The notes: generated from the sequence alone by a model not told the origin. DNA of 64,000 bases from Leifsonia sp. 1010 (GCF_031455295.1 NZ_JAVDSL010000002.1:124001-188000); one strand, 5' to 3'; counted from the first letter of the stretch, positions 54,212 through 62,448 are shown. Program-made: numbers and translations.

Positions 54212-54538
54212 TTAGGGGGTGACGTCCTCGGCGGCCTCCTCGGCCTGCTCGCCGTGCTGGACGATGTCGCCGTCCTGGAACAGGATGCCCCTGGCGGTCT
54301 CCCGCCACTGCGGCTCGGCCCGCAGCAGGAACTCGAGCTCCATGCTGAAGTGCTTGTACTCCTCCGCCAGCGAGTCGAGCATGATCGCGCGCGCTACGTC
54401 GTCCTTCTCAACCGCGATGCGCTGCTCGTACCAGCCGATCGCCTCCGCCTCCTCGGAGAGGCTGGCGCACATCCGAGCGAACGTCCTCGTCTCCGCGCTG
54501 AGCTCCTCGGGGGGCTCGTGGTACTGATCCGTTGACAT
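54212..54538 (-). CDS. Encapsulated-ferritin-type (EncFtn) ferroxidase-like protein, 108 aa
   Basis: Two helices carry the EncFtn pattern: SLSEEAEAIGWYEQRIAVEKDDVARAIM (~31-58) and LAEEYKHFSMELEFLLRAEPQWRETARGILF (~61-91). The Glu in helix 1, the Trp-Tyr pair and the E-x-x-H of helix 2 match the di-iron and entry-site residues known in Rhodospirillum EncFtn, which forms a ring of dimers with iron at the interface. EncFtn normally sits inside an encapsulin shell, guided by a C-terminal tail like LTVGSLR. Here the tail is acidic (HGEQAEEAAEDVTP) with no such signal, and no encapsulin gene lies in the window. AAGGGAG precedes ATG 54538. Confidence 0.82.
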   Translation of the reverse strand: MSTDQYHEPPEELSAETRTFARMCASLSEEAEAIGWYEQRIAVEKDDVARAIMLDSLAEEYKHFSMELEFLLRAEPQWRETARGILFQDGDIVQHGEQAEEAAEDVTP

Positions 54539-54638
54539 GGATCTCCCTTCGTCGACACCATCCAATGCCCGGCGATAGGGCCCGGCAAGGCTTCCTGGCC
54601 GGTCGCCGCGCCGCTAGGGTGTGGACAGGGGGTGGCGT

Positions 54639-54977
54639 ATGAACGCACTGATGGCTGAACTGCAGCGGGACGAGCGGCGGCGCCGGAGGACTGCGCTACT
54701 GGTGGTGCTGGCGATTCTCGCGGCTGCCGGAGCGTGGCTGACGGGGCCGTGGGGCGTTGTGCTGCTCACCCGGGGCGAAGCGGTCGGCTGGCTGCTCGTG
54801 GCGAGCGGTGTCGTGCTGCTCGCGGCCGCGGTGGCTGCCATCATCGCGGCGCGGCGTCTGCGCGTGCCGGTTGAGAGCCTCCGGGGCAAGGCGAACCCGC
54901 GTTTCGACGAGCCGGAGCCCTCCCGCAACCCGAACGGCGGGTACTCGCTGGCCGGATCGCAGTTGGGGTCGCACTAG
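54639..54977 (+). CDS. Small two-helix membrane protein, 112 aa
   Basis: A basic N-terminus (LQRDERRRRRTA) leads into LLVVLAILAAAGAWLTGPWGVVLL and WLLVASGVVLLAAAVAAIIAARRL, then a hydrophilic tail of 40 residues. TAGGGT at 54615-54620 would start transcription near 54627, so ATG 54639 after AGGGGG is preferred to GTG 54621. Unknown function. Confidence 0.65.
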   Translation: MNALMAELQRDERRRRRTALLVVLAILAAAGAWLTGPWGVVLLTRGEAVGWLLVASGVVLLAAAVAAIIAARRLRVPVESLRGKANPRFDEPEPSRNPNGGYSLAGSQLGSH

Positions 54978-55013
54978 CCTCGACCGGCGCATGGATGAGG
55001 GTCTCGGAGGCCC

Positions 55014-55622
55014 TCACTCCCCGTTGCGGAGGTCGGCGAGGCGGTCCTGTCGGAGTGCGATCCTGTCGAAGGTCGCGGTGCAGGTGTCGCCCATCGGCGC
55101 CTGCGACAGGAAGCCGAGCTTCCAGGCGCCTGCGCCGGCATCGAGTCGGAACAGGCGGACGAAGTCCCAGTGGATGCCGTCAGCCGACGAGTGGAACGCC
55201 CACGCCTCCCCGACGCGCGCGACGCGCAGGAAGACCTCGCCGCTGGTCACGCAAGTGCTGTTGCAGTCGTCCGAGTACCGGTCGGTGACGACGCTCACCA
55301 CCATCGGCTGACCCTGCGGCGAGTACTCGAAGCACAGCTTCGCCCAATGGTCGTCGTCGCTCCACAGCACGAGCGCACCGGCGTCGAAGGTGGTGCGCGG
55401 CCCGGTGACGCGGATCCGCGCGGACAGCGTGAAGTCGCCGGCCGGGCCGCCGAAGGTGAGGGCGGTTGCGGCGTGCTGCGAGTGCGCGCCGAGCGCGTCG
55501 TTGGACCAGTCGACTCCCGCTGCCGCCGTCAGAGTCAGCGCCTCGGTCGAGGGGTCGTACTCGGCGTCGCCGGAGGTGTGGGTCCAGGAGAGCTCGGGCA
55601 GGGCGGGGATGCTGATCGACAT
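55014..55622 (-). CDS. DUF1349 (concanavalin-like) protein, 202 aa
   Basis: Beta-sandwich protein with the family segments FTLSARIRVTGPRTTFDAGALVLWSDDDHWAKLCFEYSPQGQPMVVSVVTDRYSDDCN (~63-120) and WAFHSSADGIHWDFVRLFRLDAGAGAWKLGFLSQAPMGDTCTATFDRI. This matches the DUF1349/YesU-like family, intracellular lectin-like proteins of unknown ligand. No signal peptide. Ends 37 nt after the plus-strand membrane gene, convergent. Confidence 0.85.
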   Translation of the reverse strand: MSISIPALPELSWTHTSGDAEYDPSTEALTLTAAAGVDWSNDALGAHSQHAATALTFGGPAGDFTLSARIRVTGPRTTFDAGALVLWSDDDHWAKLCFEYSPQGQPMVVSVVTDRYSDDCNSTCVTSGEVFLRVARVGEAWAFHSSADGIHWDFVRLFRLDAGAGAWKLGFLSQAPMGDTCTATFDRIALRQDRLADLRNGE

Positions 55623-55632
55623 ACCGAGAACG

Positions 55633-55911
55633 CTACGGCACGCGCTCCTCCGCGTCGTCTTCCGGCACGACGCCGAGGCTCGTCCGCCAGGCGCGCCGAG
55701 CGCGTTTCGTGTTGGCCAGGATGAGGCCGGTGAGCGCCAGCGCCAGGAGGACGGCACCGAGGGTGACGAACTCGGGTTGCGCGACTGCACGCTCATTCCG
55801 ACCCGGGAGCATCCCCAGCCCCCACAGGACGAAGACGACGCCGAACAGCAGACCGCCGAGCGGCGAGACGATCCGGAACCACAGCTCGACAGCCCGATGG
55901 AGGAAGACCAT
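55633..55911 (-). CDS. Small membrane protein, 92 aa
   Basis: Two hydrophobic helices (VSPLGGLLFGVVFVLWGLGMLP and LGAVLLALALTGLILANT) and a charged tail RARRAWRTSLGVVPEDDAEERVP. Its ATG overlaps the stop of the 35-codon gene upstream (TGATG). No family recognised. Confidence 0.6.
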   Translation of the reverse strand: MVFLHRAVELWFRIVSPLGGLLFGVVFVLWGLGMLPGRNERAVAQPEFVTLGAVLLALALTGLILANTKRARRAWRTSLGVVPEDDAEERVP

Positions 55912-56018
55912 CAGCGCTTCCGATCCTGGTCGGAGGGTCGCCGTCGCAGTCCGACGGCGACCACCAGGCCGATGACCACGAGCGCGACGAACTGACTGCG
56001 CGGCCGACGCGGATTCAT
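55911..56018 (-). CDS. Micro-membrane protein, 35 aa
   Basis: Reads MNPRRPRSQFVALVVIGLVV then AVGLRRRPSDQDRKR: one transmembrane helix flanked by basic residues. It is too short for most gene finders. Support is the TGATG overlap with the next gene, which implies coupled translation. Ribosome site weak. Confidence 0.5.
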   Translation of the reverse strand: MNPRRPRSQFVALVVIGLVVAVGLRRRPSDQDRKR

Positions 56019-56060
56019 GCGGCGACACTACGCCTGCGCCCGCCCGCCTGCCGACCGTCG

Positions 56061-56066
56061 TAGGGT
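56061..56066 (+). promoter_or_regulatory. -10 box TAGGGT of the GNAT gene
   Basis: TAGGGT is 6 nt before ATG 56073 and there is no Shine-Dalgarno, consistent with leaderless expression. Confidence 0.5.
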
Positions 56067-56072
56067 GGCGGG

Positions 56073-56561
56073 ATGGGCGATGTCGAGGTGCGGTCGGCGC
56101 GGCCGACGGAGTGGGCGGCCGTAGGCGGATTGCGCTGGGATTCGGTGTTCGAGTTCGGGGGAGAGGCCCTCGATCCGCGCGACGTGTTCGCCGAGCAGTT
56201 CGCCGAGTGGGCCGGCGATCACCAGGACACCCACGAGTGCTTCGTCGCGGTCGCGGACGGCGAGGTGATCGGGATGACGTGGCTGGCCGTCATCCCGCGG
56301 GTCCCGAGTGCGCGGGCCCTCGACCGCGCGTCCGGCGACCTGCAGTGCGCGTACGTCGCCCCCGAGCACCGTGACCGCGGGATCGGCGGTCGGCTGATCG
56401 ACGCGGTCGTTGAAAGGGCTCGCCAGCGCAGGCTGGAGCGTGTGACCGTGCACTCCAGCCCGCGGGCGGTGCCCGTGTACGAGCGGCACGGCTTCAGCTC
56501 GGAGGGGCGACTGCTCCACGTCTACGTCGTGCACCCGGATGCGCCGACGACACCGGCCTGA
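56073..56561 (+). CDS. GNAT-family N-acetyltransferase, 162 aa
   Basis: Acetyl-CoA site DLQCAYVAPEHRDRGIGGRLIDAVVERARQRRLERVTVHSSPRAVPVYERHGFSSEG (~89-148) has the R-G-x-G-G-like pyrophosphate loop (RDRGIGGRL) and the C-terminal YERHGF. N-terminal half VRSARPTEWAAVGGLRWDSVFEF is the substrate side. Substrate unknown. Convergent with the lipoprotein gene. Confidence 0.9.
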   Translation: MGDVEVRSARPTEWAAVGGLRWDSVFEFGGEALDPRDVFAEQFAEWAGDHQDTHECFVAVADGEVIGMTWLAVIPRVPSARALDRASGDLQCAYVAPEHRDRGIGGRLIDAVVERARQRRLERVTVHSSPRAVPVYERHGFSSEGRLLHVYVVHPDAPTTPA

Positions 56562-56573
56562 ACGCGTCGCGCG

Positions 56574-57443
56574 TCAGCGTCTCGCCGGATCGAGGGTGAT
56601 CTCGACGTCGTACTTCAGTTGCGGCTCCGGGGAACCGAACAGGAGGGCTGGGTTCAGCCAGACGAGCTCGACCTCGGTGAGACCGAAGCGACGCGAGACG
56701 GCGAAGAGGGTGTCGTACGGGTTGGGGACGTAGCCGGTCAGCACGCCGTCCTCCACGATCGCCTTCCCCCGGGCGAAGGACACGGGGCCGTGGTCGACGG
56801 CCTGGAGCTTCGGAAAGGGGGAGGGCAGGGTCCACGTCAACGGCGCGGCCGCGATGACGCCGGAGCCGCCGACCGTCTCCTCGATGGAGTGCAGGTACGA
56901 CGGATCGCCTTCGGACGTGAAGCCCGGAGGGATGGGCAGCACGAGCTCGCCGTCGGGCGTGACGCTGACGAGGTCCGAGTCCAGGCCGAACACCATGGGC
57001 TGCACCGGACCCGGCTTGCCATCGTGGCGGGCGTTCGTCACGAGGAGGGAGTAGCCCTGCAGGCGGGATGCGTCGGCGCTCCCCTCCGGCAGCGGGGCGT
57101 CGGGCCGCACGTGCACCTCGACCCGGAGCCACGAGTTGACGACCACTCGCACCGCGCCGGTCAGCGGTGGCGCTGCAGGCATCCCGTCGCCGGGGTCGTG
57201 CTCGACGGCCTGCAGCTGACCTGTCGCGATGGTCTGCCCGGCCACGCGGAGGTCAGGGAGCTGCTGCGCGATGGGGACGGGATCAGAGGTCTCGGTCGGC
57301 GTCGGCGTCGGGCGGGACGCGGCAGGCGCGAGCAACGAGCATCCCGAGACGGCCACAGCGACGGCCGCGATGAACAGAGCCGCGGCGCCGCGACCCACAC
57401 CGCCGCGACCTACCCCGCCGCGACCCACCCCCCGATGAATCAT
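56574..57443 (-). CDS. Lipoprotein with C-terminal LysM-like segment, 289 aa
   Basis: Start MIHRGVGRGGVGRGGVGRGAAALFIAAVAVAVSGC gives a lipoprotein signal with lipobox VSGC at Cys35; its basic part is a threefold VGRGG repeat encoded by 15-bp tandem DNA repeats. Then a Pro/Thr linker (TPTPTETSDP), a beta-rich domain with LVTNARHDGKPGPVQPMVFGLDSDLVSVTPDGELVLPIPPGF, and a tail YVPNPYDTLFAVSRRFGLTEVELVWLNPALLFG that resembles LysM. A surface-anchored wall-binding protein is likely; no exact family. Confidence 0.7.
   Translation of the reverse strand: MIHRGVGRGGVGRGGVGRGAAALFIAAVAVAVSGCSLLAPAASRPTPTPTETSDPVPIAQQLPDLRVAGQTIATGQLQAVEHDPGDGMPAAPPLTGAVRVVVNSWLRVEVHVRPDAPLPEGSADASRLQGYSLLVTNARHDGKPGPVQPMVFGLDSDLVSVTPDGELVLPIPPGFTSEGDPSYLHSIEETVGGSGVIAAAPLTWTLPSPFPKLQAVDHGPVSFARGKAIVEDGVLTGYVPNPYDTLFAVSRRFGLTEVELVWLNPALLFGSPEPQLKYDVEITLDPARR
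57387..57431 (-). repeat. Three 15-bp tandem repeats in the lipoprotein signal sequence
   Basis: Units 57387-57401, 57402-57416 and 57417-57431 differ at one or two bases and encode the VGRGG repeats. Confidence 0.85.
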
Positions 57444-57501
57444 GGCTCGACCCTAGCGCACGCGGCCGGCCCACGCAGAAGCAGCCCGCTCGTGCACCGG
57501 A

Positions 57502-58635
57502 CTACACCTGCGCCCCGAGCTTGAAGCCCTGCGCCTCCTCGCCCTTCCGGGTGTACGAGAAGCCGTCCGCGCCGATGGTGACCTCCATCTCGGAGTCGTC
57601 GGTGCGGGTCGTCAGCGGCTGCGGGTTGCCGTCGAGGTCGAGGACGGTGGACGCCTCCGTGTACCAGGACGGCACGACGGGGTTGCCCCACCAGTCCCGG
57701 CGCTGGTTGTCGTGCACATCCCACGTCACGACCGGGTTGTCCGGGTCGCCGGTGTAGTAGTCCTGCGTGTAGATCTCGACGCGGTGGCCGTCGGGGTCGC
57801 GCACGTACAGGTAGAACGCGTTCGAGACGCCGTGACGGCCCGGTCCGCGCTCGATGCAGTCGCTGCGGCGCAGGGCGCCCAGCTTGTCGCAGATCGCGAT
57901 GATGTTGTGCTTCTCGTGGGTGGCGAACGCGACGTGGTGCATGCGCGGGCCGTCGCCGCCGGTCATCGCGGTGTCGTGCACGGTCGGCTTGCGACGCATC
58001 CACGCGGCGTAGGTCGTGCCGTGCTCGTCCTGGATGTCCTCGGTGACGCGGAAGCCGAGGTCCTCCATGTACTTCACGGCGCGCGGCACGTCCGGCGTGA
58101 CCTGGTTGAAGTGGTCGATCCGGACGAGCGCCCCGGGCGTGTACAGGTCGTAGCGCCAGGCGAGGCGCTCCACGTGCTCCACCTCGTAGAAGAACTCGTA
58201 CGGGAAGCCGAGCGGGTCCTCGACGCGGACGGAGTCGCCGACGCCCTTCGTGAAGCCCTCGGCGCGACGCTCCACCCGGCAGCCCAGCTCGGTGTAGAAC
58301 GCGACGGCGCGGTCCAGGTCCTCCGGCGTCCGCACGCGGTACGCGAACGCGGCGACGGCGGCGACCGGACCCTTCCGCAGCACGAGGTTGTGGTGGATGA
58401 ACTCCTCGAACGACCGCAGGTACACGGCGTTCTCGTCCTCCTCGGTCACGACGAGGTCGAGCACGTCGACGTAGAACTCACGGCTGGCGGCGAGGTCGGT
58501 GACGACGAGCTCCATGTAGGCGCACCGCACGACGTCCGGCGGCGTGGCCTTCGGCGTCGGGATGCGGTCGGTTGGCGCCGGGATGGGGTCGGTGCCGGTC
58601 ACGGTGGGCTCCGGCGAGTCGGGGGTGATGGTCAT
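57502..58635 (-). CDS. hpaD: Homoprotocatechuate 2,3-dioxygenase, 377 aa
   Basis: Extradiol dioxygenase of the vicinal-oxygen-chelate type, cleaving 3,4-dihydroxyphenylacetate. Two modules repeat; the metal ligands are His165 (VRIDHFNQV), His224 (RMHHVAFATHEKHNI) and Glu277 (GHRVEIYTQDYY). Long C-terminal extension with DWWGNPVVPSWYTEAS as in the Brevibacterium and Arthrobacter enzymes. The first ~35 residues are Pro/Thr-rich and outside the conserved fold. GAGGA precedes ATG 58635. Last gene of the operon that starts at 62402. Confidence 0.95.
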   Translation of the reverse strand: MTITPDSPEPTVTGTDPIPAPTDRIPTPKATPPDVVRCAYMELVVTDLAASREFYVDVLDLVVTEEDENAVYLRSFEEFIHHNLVLRKGPVAAVAAFAYRVRTPEDLDRAVAFYTELGCRVERRAEGFTKGVGDSVRVEDPLGFPYEFFYEVEHVERLAWRYDLYTPGALVRIDHFNQVTPDVPRAVKYMEDLGFRVTEDIQDEHGTTYAAWMRRKPTVHDTAMTGGDGPRMHHVAFATHEKHNIIAICDKLGALRRSDCIERGPGRHGVSNAFYLYVRDPDGHRVEIYTQDYYTGDPDNPVVTWDVHDNQRRDWWGNPVVPSWYTEASTVLDLDGNPQPLTTRTDDSEMEVTIGADGFSYTRKGEEAQGFKLGAQV

Positions 58636-58652
58636 GGTGGTGCGTCCTCTGC

Positions 58653-58691
58653 GTTGAGTCTGTGGCGTTGAGTCTGTGCGGGTTGAGTCTG
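58653..58691 (-). repeat. Three direct repeats of GTTGAGTCTG in the hpaE-hpaD gap
   Basis: Copies at 58653-58662, 58667-58676 and 58682-58691, spaced 14 and 15 nt, with a partial fourth after them. They lie between hpaE stop and hpaD ribosome site. Confidence 0.75.
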
Positions 58692-58717
58692 CGTGGGCTT
58701 GAGTGATGGATGCGCGG

Positions 58718-60265
58718 TCAGGCGTCGCCGGCGTCCTCGGCGGCTTCCGTCGCCTCCTCCGGCTGATGCGCACTCGCACCGAACCGGGCGGTGTGGACGG
58801 GGCCCAGCGTGATGTGCACGGCCTGCTGGTCGGTGTAGAAGTCGATCGAGCGGTATCCGCCCTCGTGCCCCAGCCCGGAGGCCTTCACGCCGCCGAACGG
58901 CGTGCGCAGGTCGCGGACGTTGTGCGAGTTGAGCCACACCATCCCGGCCTCGACGTTCTGCGCGAAGGTGTGCGCGCGCTCCAGGTCGGTGGTCCAGATG
59001 TAGGCCGCGAGACCGTACTTCACGCCATTGGCGAGCTCCAGCGCCTCCTCGTCCGAGTCGAACGGGGTGATCGCGACGACCGGGCCGAAGATCTCCTCCT
59101 GGAAGATCCGCGCGTCGGGCGCGACGTCGGCGAAGACGGTCGGCGCGACGTAGTTGCCGTGCTCGAGACCCTCCGGGCGTCCGCCGCCCGCGAGGAGACG
59201 TCCCTCCTGCTTGCCGAGCTCGACGTACGACATGACCTTCTCGAAGTGCTCCGGGTGCACGAGCGCGCCGACCTCGGTCTTCGGGTCGTGCGGGTCGCCG
59301 ACGACGATGTTCTTCGCCCGTTCGGCGTAGCGCTCCAGGAACTCGTCGTAGATCGGACGCTCGACCAGGATGCGGGAGCCGGCCGTGCAGCGCTCGCCAT
59401 TGAGCGAGAACACACCGAACAGCGTCGAGTCGATCGCCGCATCCAGGTCCGCGTCGGCGAACACGACGGCGGGCGACTTGCCGCCCAGCTCCATCGACAG
59501 GCCCTTCAGGAACGGCGCGGCGTTGGCGAAGATCAACTGCCCGGTGCGGCTCTCGCCGGTGAACGAGATGAGCGGGACGTCGGGATGCTTCACCAGCGCG
59601 TCACCCGCCTCCTCGCCGAGCCCGTTCACCAGGTTGAACACCCCGTCCGGCACGCCGGCCTCACGGAAGATCTCCGCCCACAGGCTCGCGGACAGCGGCG
59701 TGAACTCAGCCGGCTTCAGCACGACCGTGTTGCCGGTCGCGAGCGCCGGAGCGAGCTTCCAGCTCTCCAGCATGAACGGGGTGTTCCACGGGGTGATGAG
59801 CCCGGCGACGCCGATCGGCTTGCGGTTCACGTAGTTGAGCTGGCTGCCCGGCACCTTGTAGGCGTCGTCGGCCTGCGCGACGATCAGGTCGGCGAAGAAG
59901 CGGAAGTTCTCCGCGGCACGCTGCGCCTGACCGAGTGCCTGGGTGATGGGGAGGCCAGTGTCGAAGGTCTCGAGCTCGGCGAGGCGCGCATCCTGCTCTG
60001 CGACCGCGTCGGCGATGCGGTTCAGCACCCGCGCCCGCTCGCGCGGCTTCATCCGCGGCCACGGACCCTCGCGGAAGGCGCGGCGGGCGGCGGCCACGGC
60101 CAGGTCGATGTCCTCCTTCTGACCGGCCGCAGCCTGCGCGTACGTCTCGTTCGACACCGGGTCGAGCACGTCGAACGTCGCGCCCGACACGCTGTCGACG
60201 AAGCGGCCGTCGATGAAGTGCCGGATGGTGTCCGGGAGGTTCTCGGGGATGTGGTGCTGCGCCAT
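58718..60265 (-). CDS. hpaE: 5-carboxymethyl-2-hydroxymuconate-semialdehyde dehydrogenase, 515 aa
   Basis: Aldehyde dehydrogenase oxidising the ring-cleavage semialdehyde with NAD+. N-terminal HFIDGRFVDSVSGATFDVLDPVSN, catalytic ELGGKSPAVVFADADLD (Glu) and NGERCTAGSRILVERPIYD (Cys, ~297), EEIFGPVVAITPFDSDEEAL and the bridging domain FGGVKASGLGHEGGYRSIDFYTD. AGGAGG lies 7 nt before ATG 60265. Sits between gntR and hpaD on one transcript. Confidence 0.95.
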   Translation of the reverse strand: MAQHHIPENLPDTIRHFIDGRFVDSVSGATFDVLDPVSNETYAQAAAGQKEDIDLAVAAARRAFREGPWPRMKPRERARVLNRIADAVAEQDARLAELETFDTGLPITQALGQAQRAAENFRFFADLIVAQADDAYKVPGSQLNYVNRKPIGVAGLITPWNTPFMLESWKLAPALATGNTVVLKPAEFTPLSASLWAEIFREAGVPDGVFNLVNGLGEEAGDALVKHPDVPLISFTGESRTGQLIFANAAPFLKGLSMELGGKSPAVVFADADLDAAIDSTLFGVFSLNGERCTAGSRILVERPIYDEFLERYAERAKNIVVGDPHDPKTEVGALVHPEHFEKVMSYVELGKQEGRLLAGGGRPEGLEHGNYVAPTVFADVAPDARIFQEEIFGPVVAITPFDSDEEALELANGVKYGLAAYIWTTDLERAHTFAQNVEAGMVWLNSHNVRDLRTPFGGVKASGLGHEGGYRSIDFYTDQQAVHITLGPVHTARFGASAHQPEEATEAAEDAGDA

Positions 60266-60291
60266 GCGCGGCCTCCTGTCGGTCGTAACGG

Positions 60292-60987
60292 TCACGGCTG
60301 CTGCTGTTCGCTCGCGGCCCCCTGCTCCTGGCGGCGGTGGAGGGCGTCCAGGGTGGCGAGCCGGTGGCGCCGGGCGGCGAGTTCGATCTCGAGCGGCTCG
60401 GCGCCGGATTCGATCAGCTCGACGATGCGCTCGTGCTCGTCGACGGACTCGCGGGCACGGCCGGGCACGAAGCTGAACGTCGAGTCGCGGAGAACGGTCA
60501 GGCGGTTCCAGCCGCGGTGCACAAGGTCGAGGATGTGCGGGTTCGGGCACTCCTCGAAGAGCACGGCGTGGAACTGCTGGTTGAGCTCGGTGAACCGGTG
60601 CGGGATGAAGTCGTCGAGGCACGCGATCATCTCGCGGTTGATCGCCCTGGCCCGCTCCAGGTGGTCGGCGGTGAGCAGGGGAGCGGACAGCTGGGTCGCG
60701 GCGCCCTCGACGAGGGCGAGCGTCTCCATCGTGTACGTGTACTCGGCCTCGTGCAGCAGGGCGACCTGGGCGCCGACGTTCTTCTCGAACGTCACCAGCC
60801 CCTCCGCCTCCAGCCGGCGGATGGCCTCCCGCACGGGCACGACGCTGATGTCCAGCTCCCCGGCGATCTGCCCGAGCACGAGCCGGAAGCCGGAGACGTA
60901 CCGGCCGTCGTCGATGCGGGCCCGGATGAACTCGTACGCGAGCTGCGACTTGCTCGGGGCCGCTGCCTTCAGTGCTGCGTCCGCCAT
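60292..60987 (-). CDS. GntR-family (FCD/FadR-type) regulator of the hpa cluster, 231 aa
   Basis: Winged HTH SQLAYEFIRARIDDGRYVSGFRLVLGQIAGELDISVVPVREAIRRLEAEGLVTF (14-67) and an all-helical FCD domain whose metal ligands appear in HRFTELNQQFHAVLFE and LAARRHRLATL. Start at ATG 60987 follows GAGAGAGG; ATG 61008 is possible. The start lies inside the last codons of the upstream gene. It likely responds to an aromatic intermediate and binds the palindrome at 62449-62462. Confidence 0.92.
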   Translation of the reverse strand: MADAALKAAAPSKSQLAYEFIRARIDDGRYVSGFRLVLGQIAGELDISVVPVREAIRRLEAEGLVTFEKNVGAQVALLHEAEYTYTMETLALVEGAATQLSAPLLTADHLERARAINREMIACLDDFIPHRFTELNQQFHAVLFEECPNPHILDLVHRGWNRLTVLRDSTFSFVPGRARESVDEHERIVELIESGAEPLEIELAARRHRLATLDALHRRQEQGAASEQQQP

Positions 60988-62402
60988 GCGCGGTACCTCT
61001 CTCTCCACTCGGCGTTCATCGGGAACAGCCCGTCGACCGGATGGGCGGCCGCCACCTGCTCGGCGATGAACTCCTCTTCGCGCTCCTGCTCGATCGCGTC
61101 ATCCACGACCTCCTCGACCAGGGCGGGCGGGATGACCAGCAGCCCGTCCGCGTCGCCCACGATCACGTCGCCCGGCTGCACCGAGGCCCCGCCGCAGGCG
61201 ATGGTCACGTCGGTGTCCCACGGCACGTGCTTGCGGCCGAGCACAGCCGGATGCGGGCCGTTGTGGTAGGTCGGGATGTCGAGGGAGGCGACGACCGCGA
61301 GGTCGCGCACGCCGCCGTCCGTGACGATCCCGGCCGCGCCGTTGACCTGCGCCCGCAGCGCGAGGACGTCGCCGACGGTTCCGCTTCCGCGCTCGCCGCG
61401 GGCCTCGATCACCAGCACCTCGCCCGGTCCGACAGAGTCGAACGCGCGCTTCTGCGCGTTGTACCCGCCGCCGTGCGTGGAGAAGAGGTCCTCCCGGTTC
61501 GGGATGTAGCGGAGCGTCCGCGCCGTGCCCACGACCCGGGTACCGGGCCGCGTCGAGGTCAGGCCGTCGATGGAGACGTTGTCGAGACCGCGCTTGCGGA
61601 GCTGCGAGCTGAGGGTGGCGGTGGCGACGCTCGCGAGCTTCTCCCTCAGCTCGTCGGTCAGCCGCCAGGCCGGGGTCGGCGGAGTGCCCCAGGCTTCCGC
61701 GCGCTGCGTGTCGTCGACGCTGGGCTTCGTCCCGAAGTCGCCGAACGGAATGCGGCCCTCGGTGATGCGGGTGATCAGGCGGCCGGTGGTCGGTGCGCTC
61801 GGCGCTGTGGGCGCATCCACTTCGACCTCGACCGTGTCGCCGGGAACGGTCACCGACGAGCCCGCCGGGGTGCCGGTCAGGATGACGTCGCCGGGCTCCA
61901 GGGTCATCAGCTGGGAGAGGTCGGCGACGAGGCGGCCGAACGGGAAGAGCAGGTCGTCGGTCGTGCCCTCCTGCACCAGGTCGCCGTTGAGCCAGGTGCG
62001 GACGCGGAGGGCGTCCGGGTCGAGGCCGGCGGCCGGGAGGACCGCGGGCCCGAGGGGTGTGAAGCCGTCGCCGCCCTTCGAGCGGACGTTGGAGCCCTTG
62101 TCGGCGGCGCGGAGGTCGTAGAGGCCGAAGTCGTTCGCGGCGGTGACGCCGGAGACGGCCGCCCAGCCGTCCTCGGGGGAGACCCGGCGGGTCGGGCGGC
62201 CGATGATCAGCGCGATCTCGCCCTCGAAGGCGAGGAGTTCGGTGCCGGCGGGGCGCTCCAGCTCGCCGCCCGATTCGGCGACAGAGGAGGAGGGCTTGAA
62301 GAAGTAGGAGGGCTGCGCGGGGGTGCGTCCGCGCTGTGCGGCGCGCGAGCGGTAGTTCAGGTGCACCGCGATGATCTTGCCGGGGCGGGGGATGTCCGTC
62401 AC
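60969..62402 (-). CDS. Fusion of FAH-type isomerase/hydrolase and RraA-like decarboxylase/aldolase, 477 aa
   Basis: Residues 1-~210 are a FAH domain: AVHLNYRSRAAQRGRTPAQPSYFFKPSSSV, LLAFEGEIALIIGRPTRRV (metal Glu pair), [55 protein letters not shown]. Residues ~245-465 are RraA-like: LSSQLRKRGLDNVSIDG, GDVLALRAQVNGAAGIVTDGGVRDLAVV (catalytic Arg-Asp) and GDVIVGDADGLLVIP. In E. coli HpaG two FAH domains decarboxylate and isomerise the intermediate; RraA relatives include HMG aldolase and oxaloacetate decarboxylase. So the RraA half may be the decarboxylase, by inference. First gene after the promoter at 62450. Confidence 0.88.
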   Translation of the reverse strand: MTDIPRPGKIIAVHLNYRSRAAQRGRTPAQPSYFFKPSSSVAESGGELERPAGTELLAFEGEIALIIGRPTRRVSPEDGWAAVSGVTAANDFGLYDLRAADKGSNVRSKGGDGFTPLGPAVLPAAGLDPDALRVRTWLNGDLVQEGTTDDLLFPFGRLVADLSQLMTLEPGDVILTGTPAGSSVTVPGDTVEVEVDAPTAPSAPTTGRLITRITEGRIPFGDFGTKPSVDDTQRAEAWGTPPTPAWRLTDELREKLASVATATLSSQLRKRGLDNVSIDGLTSTRPGTRVVGTARTLRYIPNREDLFSTHGGGYNAQKRAFDSVGPGEVLVIEARGERGSGTVGDVLALRAQVNGAAGIVTDGGVRDLAVVASLDIPTYHNGPHPAVLGRKHVPWDTDVTIACGGASVQPGDVIVGDADGLLVIPPALVEEVVDDAIEQEREEEFIAEQVAAAHPVDGLFPMNAEWRERYRAWRTQH

Positions 62403-62448
62403 GGGTGGTGCCTCCTCATCGTCGGGGACGGTCTGGGACCGTATTCGA

